Assembly: GCA_947624415.1 (NCBI GenBank)
Contig: CANQKH010000012.1
Coordinates: forward strand, 1-49,379
From: an uncultured Clostridia bacterium
GTDB lineage: Bacteria; Bacillota; Clostridia; Christensenellales; UBA1242
Direction: 5' to 3'
DNA: 49,379 bases
Part shown: one piece after another, positions 33,636-42,700 of the stretch
How the letters are laid out: every line of letters starts with the position of its first letter
How positions within the stretch are numbered: the first letter of the stretch is position 1
The notes under the pieces: generated by a model
What the model saw: the letters and a program-made list of their open reading frames with translations, nothing else
Databases searched by the model: none
Told to the model about the DNA's origin: nothing
Made by a program: the position numbers and the translations under genes

Positions 33636-35314
33636 ATGAAAAAATTACTCAGTATTTTAGCAGTTTTTGTTTTTATTATTGGTGGAGGACTTCTTCTTTC
33701 TGCCTGCGGTGAGAAGAAAGACAAGGGTTATTCATTGACTATTCCTTCAAATCTATCAAATTATGGAATAGATAAAATTTACACAAACTTAGGGGACGAC
33801 CACTTGAAGTAACTGAATTAAATAGTTCTATTTATTTTGAGTTTTTGCCTCACTATTTTTACGATCAAGACACTATGAAAATTGAGTTTCAAAGTGAAAA
33901 CGGAGGTGCTGTCGGCGAAATAACATTTTTTGATTACGATCCTGTTCGTTATGTAAATCGTTATTGGGCGAAAATAGAAACTTTGGGCAATATAACAGTC
34001 TCAGTTGCCGGCGAATCATCTAAAGTAAAAAACACAATTTCATTTACGCCAAATTATCAAGATTTAAGTGATGCAAATAAAGACAAATTTATGATAAACG
34101 TTAATATAAACGGAAAGTCTACCGGCGATTTAACCTTTAATGAGTTTGATGCAATGATAACTGATCAGGCCACATCAAATGGAGAAAACTTGCTTTTAAA
34201 AAGTCAGCAACAAGTTGACTTTGGCACAATAATCTCTGCAACAATTTGGAATAAAGAATACGTAACTCCTCTTCCTCAAGCCTTCGAGATACCTTTTAAT
34301 CCTGAACAAGAATTTCAGCGATATCATGAATATCGTTTTGAAAATATAGGAAACAAACTTAACATAAAAACTTATGTGGAATTTAAGGTTGGCGGAGATG
34401 TAGATATAAATGTTTTCTTGCGTGATGTAGATTTTGACGATACTTTTGGTATGGCGGCTGCAATGTTACGAATAAACTCATATTTAGGAGATAGTTCATT
34501 CTTTGTATACAATAATGAGGGACACGAAATCAACACAATAACGGCACTGCTGAAAGAAAGTCGTGTAACCTTAAAAATGTCTGTGGGAGAAGATAACCTT
34601 GACGGCACTCCTTCATATGATTACAAGAGATACATTTATGATAGAATAAAAGAAGATGGATTATATAGTAATTTCAGCGTTGTTTTACTTAACAAAACCA
34701 CAGTTCTTTCAAACATTACCGCAAAAGCAGAACTCAACCCTGATTTTTGGAATCGACCATCTTTAGTGTTTGAAAATATTCCAATACATTTCGAGGAGGG
34801 CATGGTTATAACGGGAGAAGAAGCTATGTCGCATGGACTTATCGATGTTGTTTGGAAAGATTTCCAGCAGGCAATGGATGCAGATTTTGATAAAGTCTCA
34901 AGGAATGTTGATGATAATGTGAACGGCTCTGATTTCTTCTTGAATATAATGCCATATTGCTCAGAAATTAATTTGACGAACATTATGTCCATTCCGCTTT
35001 CAGCCGCCGAAGTTTATGTTCCAAAAAATTCTAATATTGAATATTTTATAGGTTTCACTGAGGAAGTAACTGCTTTACTTGATGAGGGCTTTGCCGTTAA
35101 ATTAACAGTGGAAGGCGAAAGCAAAATCCTCACGCTTGGAAATGAGGCACAGTCTCTAACATATGGGAATGGCAAGTTTACAGTAACATTTGAACCTGCC
35201 AAAGAAATATATCACTATTATTATGAAGAAATTACTCTTCCTTACATATCAATTAAAGGAAATTCTTCTTATTTTACAATGCCTGTAAGCTGCGACTATG
35301 CAGAGCAACAATAA
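33636..35314 (+). pseudogene. Lipoprotein gene interrupted by a one-base frameshift
   Basis: ATG 33636 opens a lipoprotein signal ending LLLSAC (Cys24), but this frame stops at 33812 after 58 residues. Homologous-looking coding sequence continues in the next frame from about 33790 to 35314 (RPLEVTELNSSIYFEF on), without a start of its own. One extra G in the GGGG run at 33792-33795 would join them into a protein of about 559 residues. No -1 slippery heptamer fits. Either the gene is broken or the assembly lost a base. The mature protein looks like a large beta-rich surface lipoprotein; function unknown. Confidence 0.7.
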
Positions 35315-35360
35315 AATTTAAAAAATAAATAGAAGGCGGATAATTCGCAAAACTATAAAA

Positions 35361-35392
35361 TGCCAATATTTTTTGTCAATATTGGTGTTTTT
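35361..35392 (+). terminator. Terminator of the lipoprotein gene
   Basis: CCAATATT (35363-35370) pairs with AATATTGG (35378-35385), followed by TGTTTTT. Confidence 0.8.
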
Positions 35393-35425
35393 GAAAAGAT
35401 TTTTGCAAAAATAAAAAGAGGATGA

Positions 35426-35992
35426 ATGGAAATTAAAAATTTACTTATTTGCCAAAGCAGAAATGATTTTAGAGAGTGGCTTGAAAAAAATCATTTAACA
35501 GAAAAAGAATGCTGGGTTGTTGTTAAGCGAGGCAGACCTCAAAACGACAATAATTTTTGGTATGTGGATGCTGTGGAGGAAGCCCTTTGCTTTGGTTGGA
35601 TTGACAGTGTAACAAAAAGATTGGAAGATGGCTCCAATGCTCAAAAATTTACCCCACGCTCAAAAAAGGGGAATTGGAGCGAACTTAACAGGGCAAGATG
35701 CAAGCGGATGGAACAATTGGGGAAAATGACCGAATATGGTCGACGACTTATTCCAAAGGATAGTTTTAAAATCGATGAAGAGATTCTCGCACAGTTAAAA
35801 AAGGACAAAGAGGTTTGGAAAAACTTTCAATCCTTTCCCGAACTTTATATAAAGGTTAGAATTGACACAATACAAATTATGAAAAAGAGGGATATTGCCA
35901 TTTTTCAAGCAAGATTAAACAAATTTATTGAAAACACAAAAAAGAACATAATGTATGGAGAATGGAATGACAATGGAAGGCTTTATCCATAA
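35426..35992 (+). CDS. YdeI/OmpD-associated family protein
   Basis: The 188-residue protein matches the COG4430 (YdeI-like) family: FREWLEKNHLTEKECWV, then VEEALCFGWIDSVTKRLED, then KFTPRSKKGNWSELN. These proteins are cytoplasmic; some were linked to bacteriocin or peptide tolerance, but the mechanism is not established. Start ATG 35426 with AGAGGATGA just before. Likely monocistronic between terminator-like sequences. Confidence 0.85.
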   Translation: MEIKNLLICQSRNDFREWLEKNHLTEKECWVVVKRGRPQNDNNFWYVDAVEEALCFGWIDSVTKRLEDGSNAQKFTPRSKKGNWSELNRARCKRMEQLGKMTEYGRRLIPKDSFKIDEEILAQLKKDKEVWKNFQSFPELYIKVRIDTIQIMKKRDIAIFQARLNKFIENTKKNIMYGEWNDNGRLYP

Positions 35993-36074
35993 ATAAAATT
36001 TTTATTATATCAAATTTAATTATATTTTTTTGATTTTTATTGTATAATCTTATTGTAAGAAAAAGGAGAATAAT

Positions 36075-36551
36075 ATGAAAAAATTAATTGCTTATTTCAG
36101 TGCAAGTGGAACAACAAAAAAAGTAGCAGAAAAACTTTCAAAGGTGGCGGAGGCAGATTTATTTGAAATAACTCCAAAAGTGCCTTACACAAACGCTGAC
36201 TTAAATTGGATGGACAAAAAGTCGCGTTCAAGTCTGGAAATGGCTGACAAAAATTCTCGCCCAGATATTGCGGACAAAAGTTTGGATACAAGCGAATATG
36301 ATGTTATATTTTTGGGCTTCCCAATTTGGTGGTATGTCGCTCCAACAATAATAAACACATTTCTTGAAAGTTATGACTTTTCTGGGAAAACAATTGTTTT
36401 GTTTGCCACATCTGGCGGAAGCGGTTTTGGACAAACAATTAAATATTTACAGCAAAGCGCTCCAAATGCAACAATAAAAGAGGGAAAACTTCTTAATGGC
36501 AATCCTAGTGATGCCACACTTTCTTCTTGGATTAAAGGCTTGAATTTATAA
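36075..36551 (+). CDS. Flavodoxin
   Basis: This FMN-binding electron carrier shows the phosphate loop YFSASGTTKKVAE at residues 7-19, the LGFPIWWYVAP loop that flanks the flavin, and FATSGGSGFG. The 158 residues are the usual length of the Flavodoxin_4 group. AAAAGGAG precedes the ATG and a terminator follows, so it is transcribed alone. Confidence 0.93.
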   Translation: MKKLIAYFSASGTTKKVAEKLSKVAEADLFEITPKVPYTNADLNWMDKKSRSSLEMADKNSRPDIADKSLDTSEYDVIFLGFPIWWYVAPTIINTFLESYDFSGKTIVLFATSGGSGFGQTIKYLQQSAPNATIKEGKLLNGNPSDATLSSWIKGLNL

Positions 36552-36569
36552 TTTTAAAAATATAAAATA

Positions 36570-36614
36570 AAATCGCTATACACCTTTTAAATAGGATGAT
36601 ATAGCGATTTTTTA
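36570..36614 (+). terminator. Terminator of the flavodoxin gene
   Basis: AAATCGCTATA (36570-36580) pairs perfectly with TATAGCGATTT (36600-36610), followed by Ts. Confidence 0.85.
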
Positions 36615-36667
36615 AAATATTTTTTTTTAAATTAAATTACAATTTTTTTAATTTATTTTTGCTTTCC

Positions 36668-36707
36668 TAAAAAAAAAGGACAAGCAACTTAAAGTTATTT
36701 GTCCTTA
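36668..36707 (-). terminator. Terminator of the four-helix membrane protein gene
   Basis: AAGGACAA and TTGTCCTT form the stem; on the minus strand it is followed by a run of eight Ts. Confidence 0.8.
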
Positions 36708-36721
36708 ATTTTTAAGTTTTA

Positions 36722-37207
36722 TTATTTTTGCTCTGGCTTTGCTTCTTTTTTTGCTGCTACTTTGTTGTAGATTGCTACAACTGCTGCTGCAAATAAAACT
36801 ATAATGTTTATAATCATAGCGTATCCGCAACCATCTGCCAACTTAATGAAGTCTGCAAAACCTATGAATGAGAGGGCAACAAACACTAAAGCGAGAACTG
36901 TCAAAACAACTAATGCTTTGTTGAATTTGTCTGTTAACTTTTCGTTTTTAATTACACCTAAAGCAATCAAAAGATTTAAAAGTGCAAATACAACTACAAG
37001 AGCAACACAAACAATCTCTAAAAGTGTTGTTATGCCAAATGCTGCATATTGATAAGCTTTAGAAAAATATTTAAGGCAAGTAGACAACATATTGTATCCA
37101 GAAGTTGTTACTATCCCAGGTAAATAAGCGCCTGCCATAAAACCAATGAAAAGTATTCCTAATCCAATCAAAACGCTGTTGACAATTACAGATTTTAAGT
37201 TTTTCAT
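36722..37207 (-). CDS. Four-helix membrane protein, unknown
   Basis: The 161-residue protein has four hydrophobic segments at about 9-30, 56-85, 98-118 and 130-148, and a Lys/Glu-rich cytoplasmic tail. AAAGGAGG lies just before the ATG at 37207. A perfect 8-bp-arm palindrome at 37243-37260 sits upstream and may be an operator. No family was recognised. Confidence 0.7.
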   Translation of the reverse strand: MKNLKSVIVNSVLIGLGILFIGFMAGAYLPGIVTTSGYNMLSTCLKYFSKAYQYAAFGITTLLEIVCVALVVVFALLNLLIALGVIKNEKLTDKFNKALVVLTVLALVFVALSFIGFADFIKLADGCGYAMIINIIVLFAAAVVAIYNKVAAKKEAKPEQK

Positions 37208-37242
37208 CTTTTCCTCCTTTTGTTAATATTTTATATGCAAAA

Positions 37243-37260
37243 CAGATACAAATGTATCTG
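37243..37260. promoter_or_regulatory. Palindrome upstream of the membrane protein gene
   Basis: CAGATACA-AA-TGTATCTG is an inverted repeat with two central bases, 36 bases before the start codon at 37207. It has no T-run and so looks more like a protein binding site than a terminator. Confidence 0.5.
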
Positions 37261-37449
37261 ATAATGCCAAAGTTATTACTCTAAAAAAAAGGCTTGAAAC
37301 AAGTATATAATAAAAAATTTTAAAAATTATGTCAAGCAATATTAAGTTTTTTGTCAAAATATTTCAAAAATTGTTATAAAAGCATGAAAGGGAATATTCA
37401 ATGATATTAAACGTGAATGGAAAACTAAAAATATATATAATTTAAGCCC

Positions 37450-37478
37450 TTGCAAATAAAATAAGTTTATGTTATAAT
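37450..37478 (+). promoter_or_regulatory. Promoter of the giant-protein operon
   Basis: TTGCAA at 37450-37455 and TATAAT at 37473-37478, 17 bases apart. The rest of 37208-37449 is AT-rich with only the palindrome at 37243. Confidence 0.65.
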
Positions 37479-37547
37479 TTAATTATATTTAGAAATATAA
37501 CCCTTAACAGAACATCAATGTTGCTGTGCTAAAAAAGGAGATTGTTT

Positions 37548-40500
37548 GTGATTTTTAACTTAAAAAAAGAGATACAATTTGCAACCGACCATTTTAAAAA
37601 ACAATTAGAGAAAAATCAAGAAGAACTCGCCAGTTCTAAAAAGAATAATCCCTCTAATATAGAATATTTAGATGGTCAAGTGAAAAATTGCAAAGAGATT
37701 TTGAGAAGCAAATGTTTTGTAAAAGCATTTAAGATTTTATCTTCGGGCAGTAGAGAAAAAATCTTACAATATTTAGAAAATGATTTTACAAAATTGCCAG
37801 AAGATGCTCAAAAGTATATATTTCACAGAACAACTTCATTAACAGCCGATGGGAAAAGTATTTATGATGGCTCAAAAGTTAATGTTTTTTCTATGTATAG
37901 AGATATTGAAGCCTCTTATGACGGAGAATATAGCATTAGAAATTTGTTTGAAGCAAAATATACACCAAAATATGTAGATGACCTATTTCCAATTTTTTTA
38001 AGAATGCGAGAACGCGAATATGAATTTAATCCTGACAAGATGTTTGACGATTTGATAAGTTTATCAAATATTACCTTTAAACCTGAAATTAGTCCTGATA
38101 CAACTCTAATGTATATAAACAAGAACACCCTTGGAAGACTTATTAGAGGGTATATTAATAAAACATATTGCAACAGATACGCAGGGTTTGACGGCGATGT
38201 TACAACAAACCAGTTGGCGGAATTTTATGATAAATTAGAAAATGCCGTATCTAAAAGCCCAAATTTGCAAAATTCAGGTATTTTAAATGAGCCAAATAAT
38301 TATGCCCCATTTTTGACAGGAAAATATGCTTTTGATAATTTTTTAGAACTTCTTAAACATCCACAAATAAAGAAAAATATTTATGCGGCAGACAGGGCAC
38401 TTATACTCAATGGCGTTTTGACCAGTTTGGAAGGGATGCCAGAACAAGAGAGGCTTTCTCATATAATCGAATATGTTTCCGACCCTTTGTTTGTGCCTAC
38501 TAGTGAACAAAGCAATTTTATCCTCAATAATATGAGAAGATTTAATGATAAATCTTTGTTTCTTGACTTTGATAAAACTATGCCATTATTTGAAAAACTC
38601 TCTTTTGCAACAATTCCACTTGCGCATTGTTTTGCAAGCAGCCACGCTTTGCCAAGAATGGAATTTTCTCTTGAACTAAGACAGGTTGAAGACAAAACTT
38701 TTGGAATTGACCGCTTAAACTTGCCACAAAATTTCCAATCTGTTAAAGTAGACAGAGAGACAATCAAGCAAAAACTTGTTGATTACTATAACAATGGACT
38801 AATTACAGACGATGTATATTCAGATGTGCTTAAAATTGCCCAAAGATACAACAAGAACATGACAGAAGAAAAATTGAAGCAGACAATCTCTCAAAATCAT
38901 AACTTAAAATCCATTATGGAATATCTTTCAGCTCTTTCACAAAAACCATTTAGGACAGAATATGAATCAAATTATCCGCCAGAATGCCTTTCACCATATA
39001 GTAGAGGGCTATATGACTTTGAAACGTTATTCCCAAAAACAAGATTACAATCTTTGCCAGATCTTGAAGTTTTCAAGAAGATGAGCCTTGAACAAAAGCA
39101 AAAGTTTAACGTGAAAGTTTGGAATCAATTTGCATCGTTGCCAATTTTTAGCGAAGATGACAACACAAAGAAAGCACTTGTTGAATTTATTGCCGTTATG
39201 GGACTTTTTGAAGATGATGCAAATGTTGAAAAAAGAAGACAGGTTGCATATAAATTGGCGACAAATATAGACCAAAGGTTTTCTGTAGTGTGGGATAAAA
39301 GAATATTAACAAAAATACAAGATGCTTTTTATGGAAAAGGAAATCTCCCAACTGAACTTGAAGGGAAAGAAGGACTGACCGAAGAAGACATTAATGAGTT
39401 TTTAATTAATAAATACTTTAAGCCATGCAAAATTAGAAAATTTGTTATTCGAGATGATGTGGAAATTCCCGAAGAATTACAGGGATACTTTGGAAAATTA
39501 AATACAGTCAGCGAAAATGATATGGCTGAATTAAAAAAACTTACAGGTTCTTTTGGCAAGAAAATGAACAATTTCTTATCACCTTATGCCAAAGATGGTG
39601 ATGTTTATAGGCTTAAAAAAGATGCTGTAATCCCACCTGAACTTGTTGGAATTTTACAAAAGGAAATTTCACAAAAAGAATATGAAGAGTTTTTGAGCCT
39701 TGCCCAAGTCCCAGCCGCTCTTTCCGTCGAGCCACGAATAAGCAAAATAGCAGCCTTTTTAAATCCTGTAAGAGAAGTTTATGTCGATGGAATTGTGCCA
39801 AGAGATGACCTATCAAATAATGAAAAAGAAAGTATTTTAAATATAATTCTTTCCTCAACACATATTGACAACAGATTAAATTTTGCATCTGTTCACAGAA
39901 TGTTCGACGGATGCAAACAGACATATAATCAAGAATTTTATGAATTTTTGGTCAAAAACTTTGGTATGCTTTTGGATTATCCAGAAAGACATGGTCTTGT
40001 AAAGGACATACAAAGGACACTGGGCAGTGCAAAAACATATTACAAGGCACGTGGAAACAGCGAACCAAACTTTTGGGATTTGCTCACTTATTTAGAAAAT
40101 GCAACTTTCAACTATGGTTTTGGCCTCGATGAGTTTGCACAAGAAGTTAAAAATTCAGGGGTGAGAACGCAAGAAGCCTATGAATTTTATGAAAGCCTGT
40201 TGCCAGAACTTAAAGGAAGAAAGAAAACGACAATACCAAGACATGAAAAAACCTATGTTTATACAGATAAAAATGGCAAGAAATACACTATTTTAACAAA
40301 AATTTTAAGACTTGATGACCCTGCTACAATGCTTGTGGGCGAAAGTAAATTCACAAATTGCTGTCAAGTTTATCGTAATGCAGGGGAAAAATGTATGAAG
40401 CACGCCGCTACAAGCCAAAACGGTGGCATTTTTGCAACTTATTTAATTGATGAAAATGGCATTCCTGAAATGCTTACACAATCGTGGATTTGGTCGCTTG

Positions 40501-41690
40501 AGAGCAAACTTTGCCTTGATAATGTCGAGGCCACAACATTAATTACAGGCAAACATGGTGATGAAAAAAGATTGTATCAAGACATTGCTACATTTGGCAT
40601 TGTTGAAGCAAGCAAAGACCTTTTGAAAAGTTCACGCGAAGGGGTTGAAAAATATATCGCCGAGCAAACAGCACAAGTTAATATGTCGCCTACGTTGACA
40701 CAAGAAGAAAAGGAAAAAAAGTTGTCTGCACTAGAAGAACTTAGGCAGAGACAGACATTAAAAATTGTTACAGTTGGTGAAGGCTGCGATGATTTAAATG
40801 TAGCAGAAACATTTAAACGAAGAGAAGAAGTAGAACTCTCACAAGGACCAAAAGGTTATCAGGGTTATAGGGATTCTGGCTTCTATATTGACGGAGATGC
40901 CACCACCTCTGGAATTTCTGTAAAAGCAATAAGCAAGCAACATATTATTATAAAAACGCCTGAAGAAATTTTACCTGTCGATGAGAATTATGAAGATGTT
41001 GCAATTTTTAGAGATGACAGAAGAATAAGTCTAAAAAAGGGTGATAAAATTCCTCACTCACTTTTAAAGCATATTACAGAAATTGAAGCGTCAGCCCATA
41101 AACAACAAATGGTTAATTACACAGAAAATGGCAAGCCAATTCTTTATACTGTTGAACAACTTGCACAAATTTATGGATGTCGAGCAAGCGACCTGACTAT
41201 TTTGGCAGGGGAAGACTGGTATTATGTTTACTCTGACAATGGAAGGGATATTGAAGTTTATGATTTTGCAAAAACTACTCCAAGAATTGAAGACGAAAAC
41301 AAAAATCAACAGGAAGAAATGAATCTGGCATTTAATACTATTTTGCTTCAAAGTATAGAGGTAAAAGATGGAAAACTTGTGGGGTTGAAGGGCATAAAGG
41401 CAGATTTGAGAGAGGACACATCTTATCTACTTTATCTTTATCAAAAACACAGAGGCATAATCGAGCAGGTGGGAGAGGATTTAAGATATAAATTCAACGA
41501 GGATGAAAATAAAACTCCTGTCTCTGCAAAAGAGCAAGAAAAAACAATGAGAGATATGAGAAAGATAAGAGAATCGGGGAACGGCCAAATGTATATGCAT
41601 CAAGTAAAATTTTTGCCAACAGAAAAGACAATACAAAAAGCCATAGACCATAGTTTTGCAAAATTTGATGAAAGGAGTGTGGAATGTTAA
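37548..41690 (+). CDS. Giant soluble protein (1380 residues), unknown
   Basis: The GTG at 37548 lies seven bases after AAAGGAG (37534-37540); the in-frame TTG at 37542 is too close to that site. The protein has no signal or membrane helix. The most ordered part is around residues 900-1000, with YVYTDKNGKKYTIL, then GESKFTNCCQVYRNAG, GGIFATYLIDENG and SKLCLDNVEAT. This faintly recalls the C-terminal domain of PcfJ-like proteins, but the likeness is not enough to name it. The final seven bases overlap the ProA-like gene, so the products are translationally coupled and probably act together. Confidence 0.75.
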   Translation: MIFNLKKEIQFATDHFKKQLEKNQEELASSKKNNPSNIEYLDGQVKNCKEILRSKCFVKAFKILSSGSREKILQYLENDFTKLPEDAQKYIFHRTTSLTADGKSIYDGSKVNVFSMYRDIEASYDGEYSIRNLFEAKYTPKYVDDLFPIFLRMREREYEFNPDKMFDDLISLSNITFKPEISPDTTLMYINKNTLGRLIRGYINKTYCNRYAGFDGDVTTNQLAEFYDKLENAVSKSPNLQNSGILNEPNNYAPFLTGKYAFDNFLELLKHPQIKKNIYAADRALILNGVLTSLEGMPEQERLSHIIEYVSDPLFVPTSEQSNFILNNMRRFNDKSLFLDFDKTMPLFEKLSFATIPLAHCFASSHALPRMEFSLELRQVEDKTFGIDRLNLPQNFQSVKVDRETIKQKLVDYYNNGLITDDVYSDVLKIAQRYNKNMTEEKLKQTISQNHNLKSIMEYLSALSQKPFRTEYESNYPPECLSPYSRGLYDFETLFPKTRLQSLPDLEVFKKMSLEQKQKFNVKVWNQFASLPIFSEDDNTKKALVEFIAVMGLFEDDANVEKRRQVAYKLATNIDQRFSVVWDKRILTKIQDAFYGKGNLPTELEGKEGLTEEDINEFLINKYFKPCKIRKFVIRDDVEIPEELQGYFGKLNTVSENDMAELKKLTGSFGKKMNNFLSPYAKDGDVYRLKKDAVIPPELVGILQKEISQKEYEEFLSLAQVPAALSVEPRISKIAAFLNPVREVYVDGIVPRDDLSNNEKESILNIILSSTHIDNRLNFASVHRMFDGCKQTYNQEFYEFLVKNFGMLLDYPERHGLVKDIQRTLGSAKTYYKARGNSEPNFWDLLTYLENATFNYGFGLDEFAQEVKNSGVRTQEAYEFYESLLPELKGRKKTTIPRHEKTYVYTDKNGKKYTILTKILRLDDPATMLVGESKFTNCCQVYRNAGEKCMKHAATSQNGGIFATYLIDENGIPEMLTQSWIWSLESKLCLDNVEATTLITGKHGDEKRLYQDIATFGIVEASKDLLKSSREGVEKYIAEQTAQVNMSPTLTQEEKEKKLSALEELRQRQTLKIVTVGEGCDDLNVAETFKRREEVELSQGPKGYQGYRDSGFYIDGDATTSGISVKAISKQHIIIKTPEEILPVDENYEDVAIFRDDRRISLKKGDKIPHSLLKHITEIEASAHKQQMVNYTENGKPILYTVEQLAQIYGCRASDLTILAGEDWYYVYSDNGRDIEVYDFAKTTPRIEDENKNQQEEMNLAFNTILLQSIEVKDGKLVGLKGIKADLREDTSYLLYLYQKHRGIIEQVGEDLRYKFNEDENKTPVSAKEQEKTMRDMRKIRESGNGQMYMHQVKFLPTEKTIQKAIDHSFAKFDERSVEC

Positions 41691-42544
41691 AGAAAACAAT
41701 AGTTAAATTAAGGCAAAATCTTTTAAGACCCAAAGAGGAATATCCTATTGAAAATATTTTTAAAACAATTAAAATTGTGCTTGCACAAAATAAAAATATA
41801 TTAAACAAATGCTCTCAGCATGATTGTGGGCGTGATTTTGATGTTGCTTCGGCACAAGAAATTTTTACACCTTCTGCCTTAAACAATTATGGGAATACAT
41901 CCTCTCCATTTATAAACGAATATGGTCGTGTTTCTGAAAACATGGTTCCCTTTGGAATTGTGGGATTGCAAGTGGAAGGCAAAATGTCGCTCAATAATTA
42001 TTTGGAAATTATAAAAGTTTGCCTAGAAACTCGCAATACACTTATTATAAAACCTTTCACTCAAAGCAAAACGTTGGAGGTTGCAATAAACTTAATAAAT
42101 AATATATTAAAACAAACAGTTGACTTCAATGAGATTGTCCTTACTGAGGAAAGTTTGCTTATTGATGAAATAGATTTGCTTATTTTCGTGGGCGAAAAAA
42201 CAAAGTTTAAAAACCTAAACTTTAAAAACGACAAAATCTTTTTGGGAGTAGGGCAATATGAACTTTATGTAGATGAAGTAATCGACGAAAAGATGATTGA
42301 TTTTGCAAAAAATAATGGCATAAAAATCTACAAAAGAAAAGAGGGCGTTTATGATGAGATAAACGAGAATGGAGCAAATTATTGCACTGCCATAATGAGC
42401 GGAAACAAAGAAAGAATAAGGGAGTTTATAACAAATATAAAATCTTCCTATGTTTTGGTCAATATGAGCCCAGCACTTGTAGATAATGTCAATCTATTCC
42501 CAGAACAGTTGTTAAAACGAAAAACAACAATAATTTTTGAATAG
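41684..42544 (+). CDS. Degenerate ProA-like aldehyde dehydrogenase homolog
   Basis: The 286-residue protein resembles glutamate-5-semialdehyde dehydrogenase (ProA, about 415 residues). VPFGIVGLQVEGKMSLNNY, then CLETRNTLIIKPF, then LGVGQYELYVDE, and IKSSYVLVNMSPALVDN align with successive ProA segments. The ProA segment carrying the catalytic Cys (between the YVDE and the AIV...F stretches) is missing, and only a short loop is left there. Dehydrogenase activity is therefore unlikely; a binding or scaffold role is inferred. AAAGGAG lies six bases before the ATG. Confidence 0.6.
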   Translation: MLKKTIVKLRQNLLRPKEEYPIENIFKTIKIVLAQNKNILNKCSQHDCGRDFDVASAQEIFTPSALNNYGNTSSPFINEYGRVSENMVPFGIVGLQVEGKMSLNNYLEIIKVCLETRNTLIIKPFTQSKTLEVAINLINNILKQTVDFNEIVLTEESLLIDEIDLLIFVGEKTKFKNLNFKNDKIFLGVGQYELYVDEVIDEKMIDFAKNNGIKIYKRKEGVYDEINENGANYCTAIMSGNKERIREFITNIKSSYVLVNMSPALVDNVNLFPEQLLKRKTTIIFE

Positions 42545-42700
42545 AACATATCTTTTTTCAAAAATAACTTAATTTTTTTATAAAAAAACTAATAATTTAT
42601 TAAAATTCCACTATAAATCTATTGATTTAACTAATAGTAGAGGCATTTTAATCGATTTTAGTTTTTTTTGTGTTATAATATAATCACGGAGGGAAGATCT

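Noticed and set aside
33776-33815. Programmed -1 frameshift joining the two parts of the lipoprotein
   Set aside because: No X-XXY-YYZ slippery heptamer is in the correct frame and no stimulatory stem follows. A lost G in a G-run is simpler.
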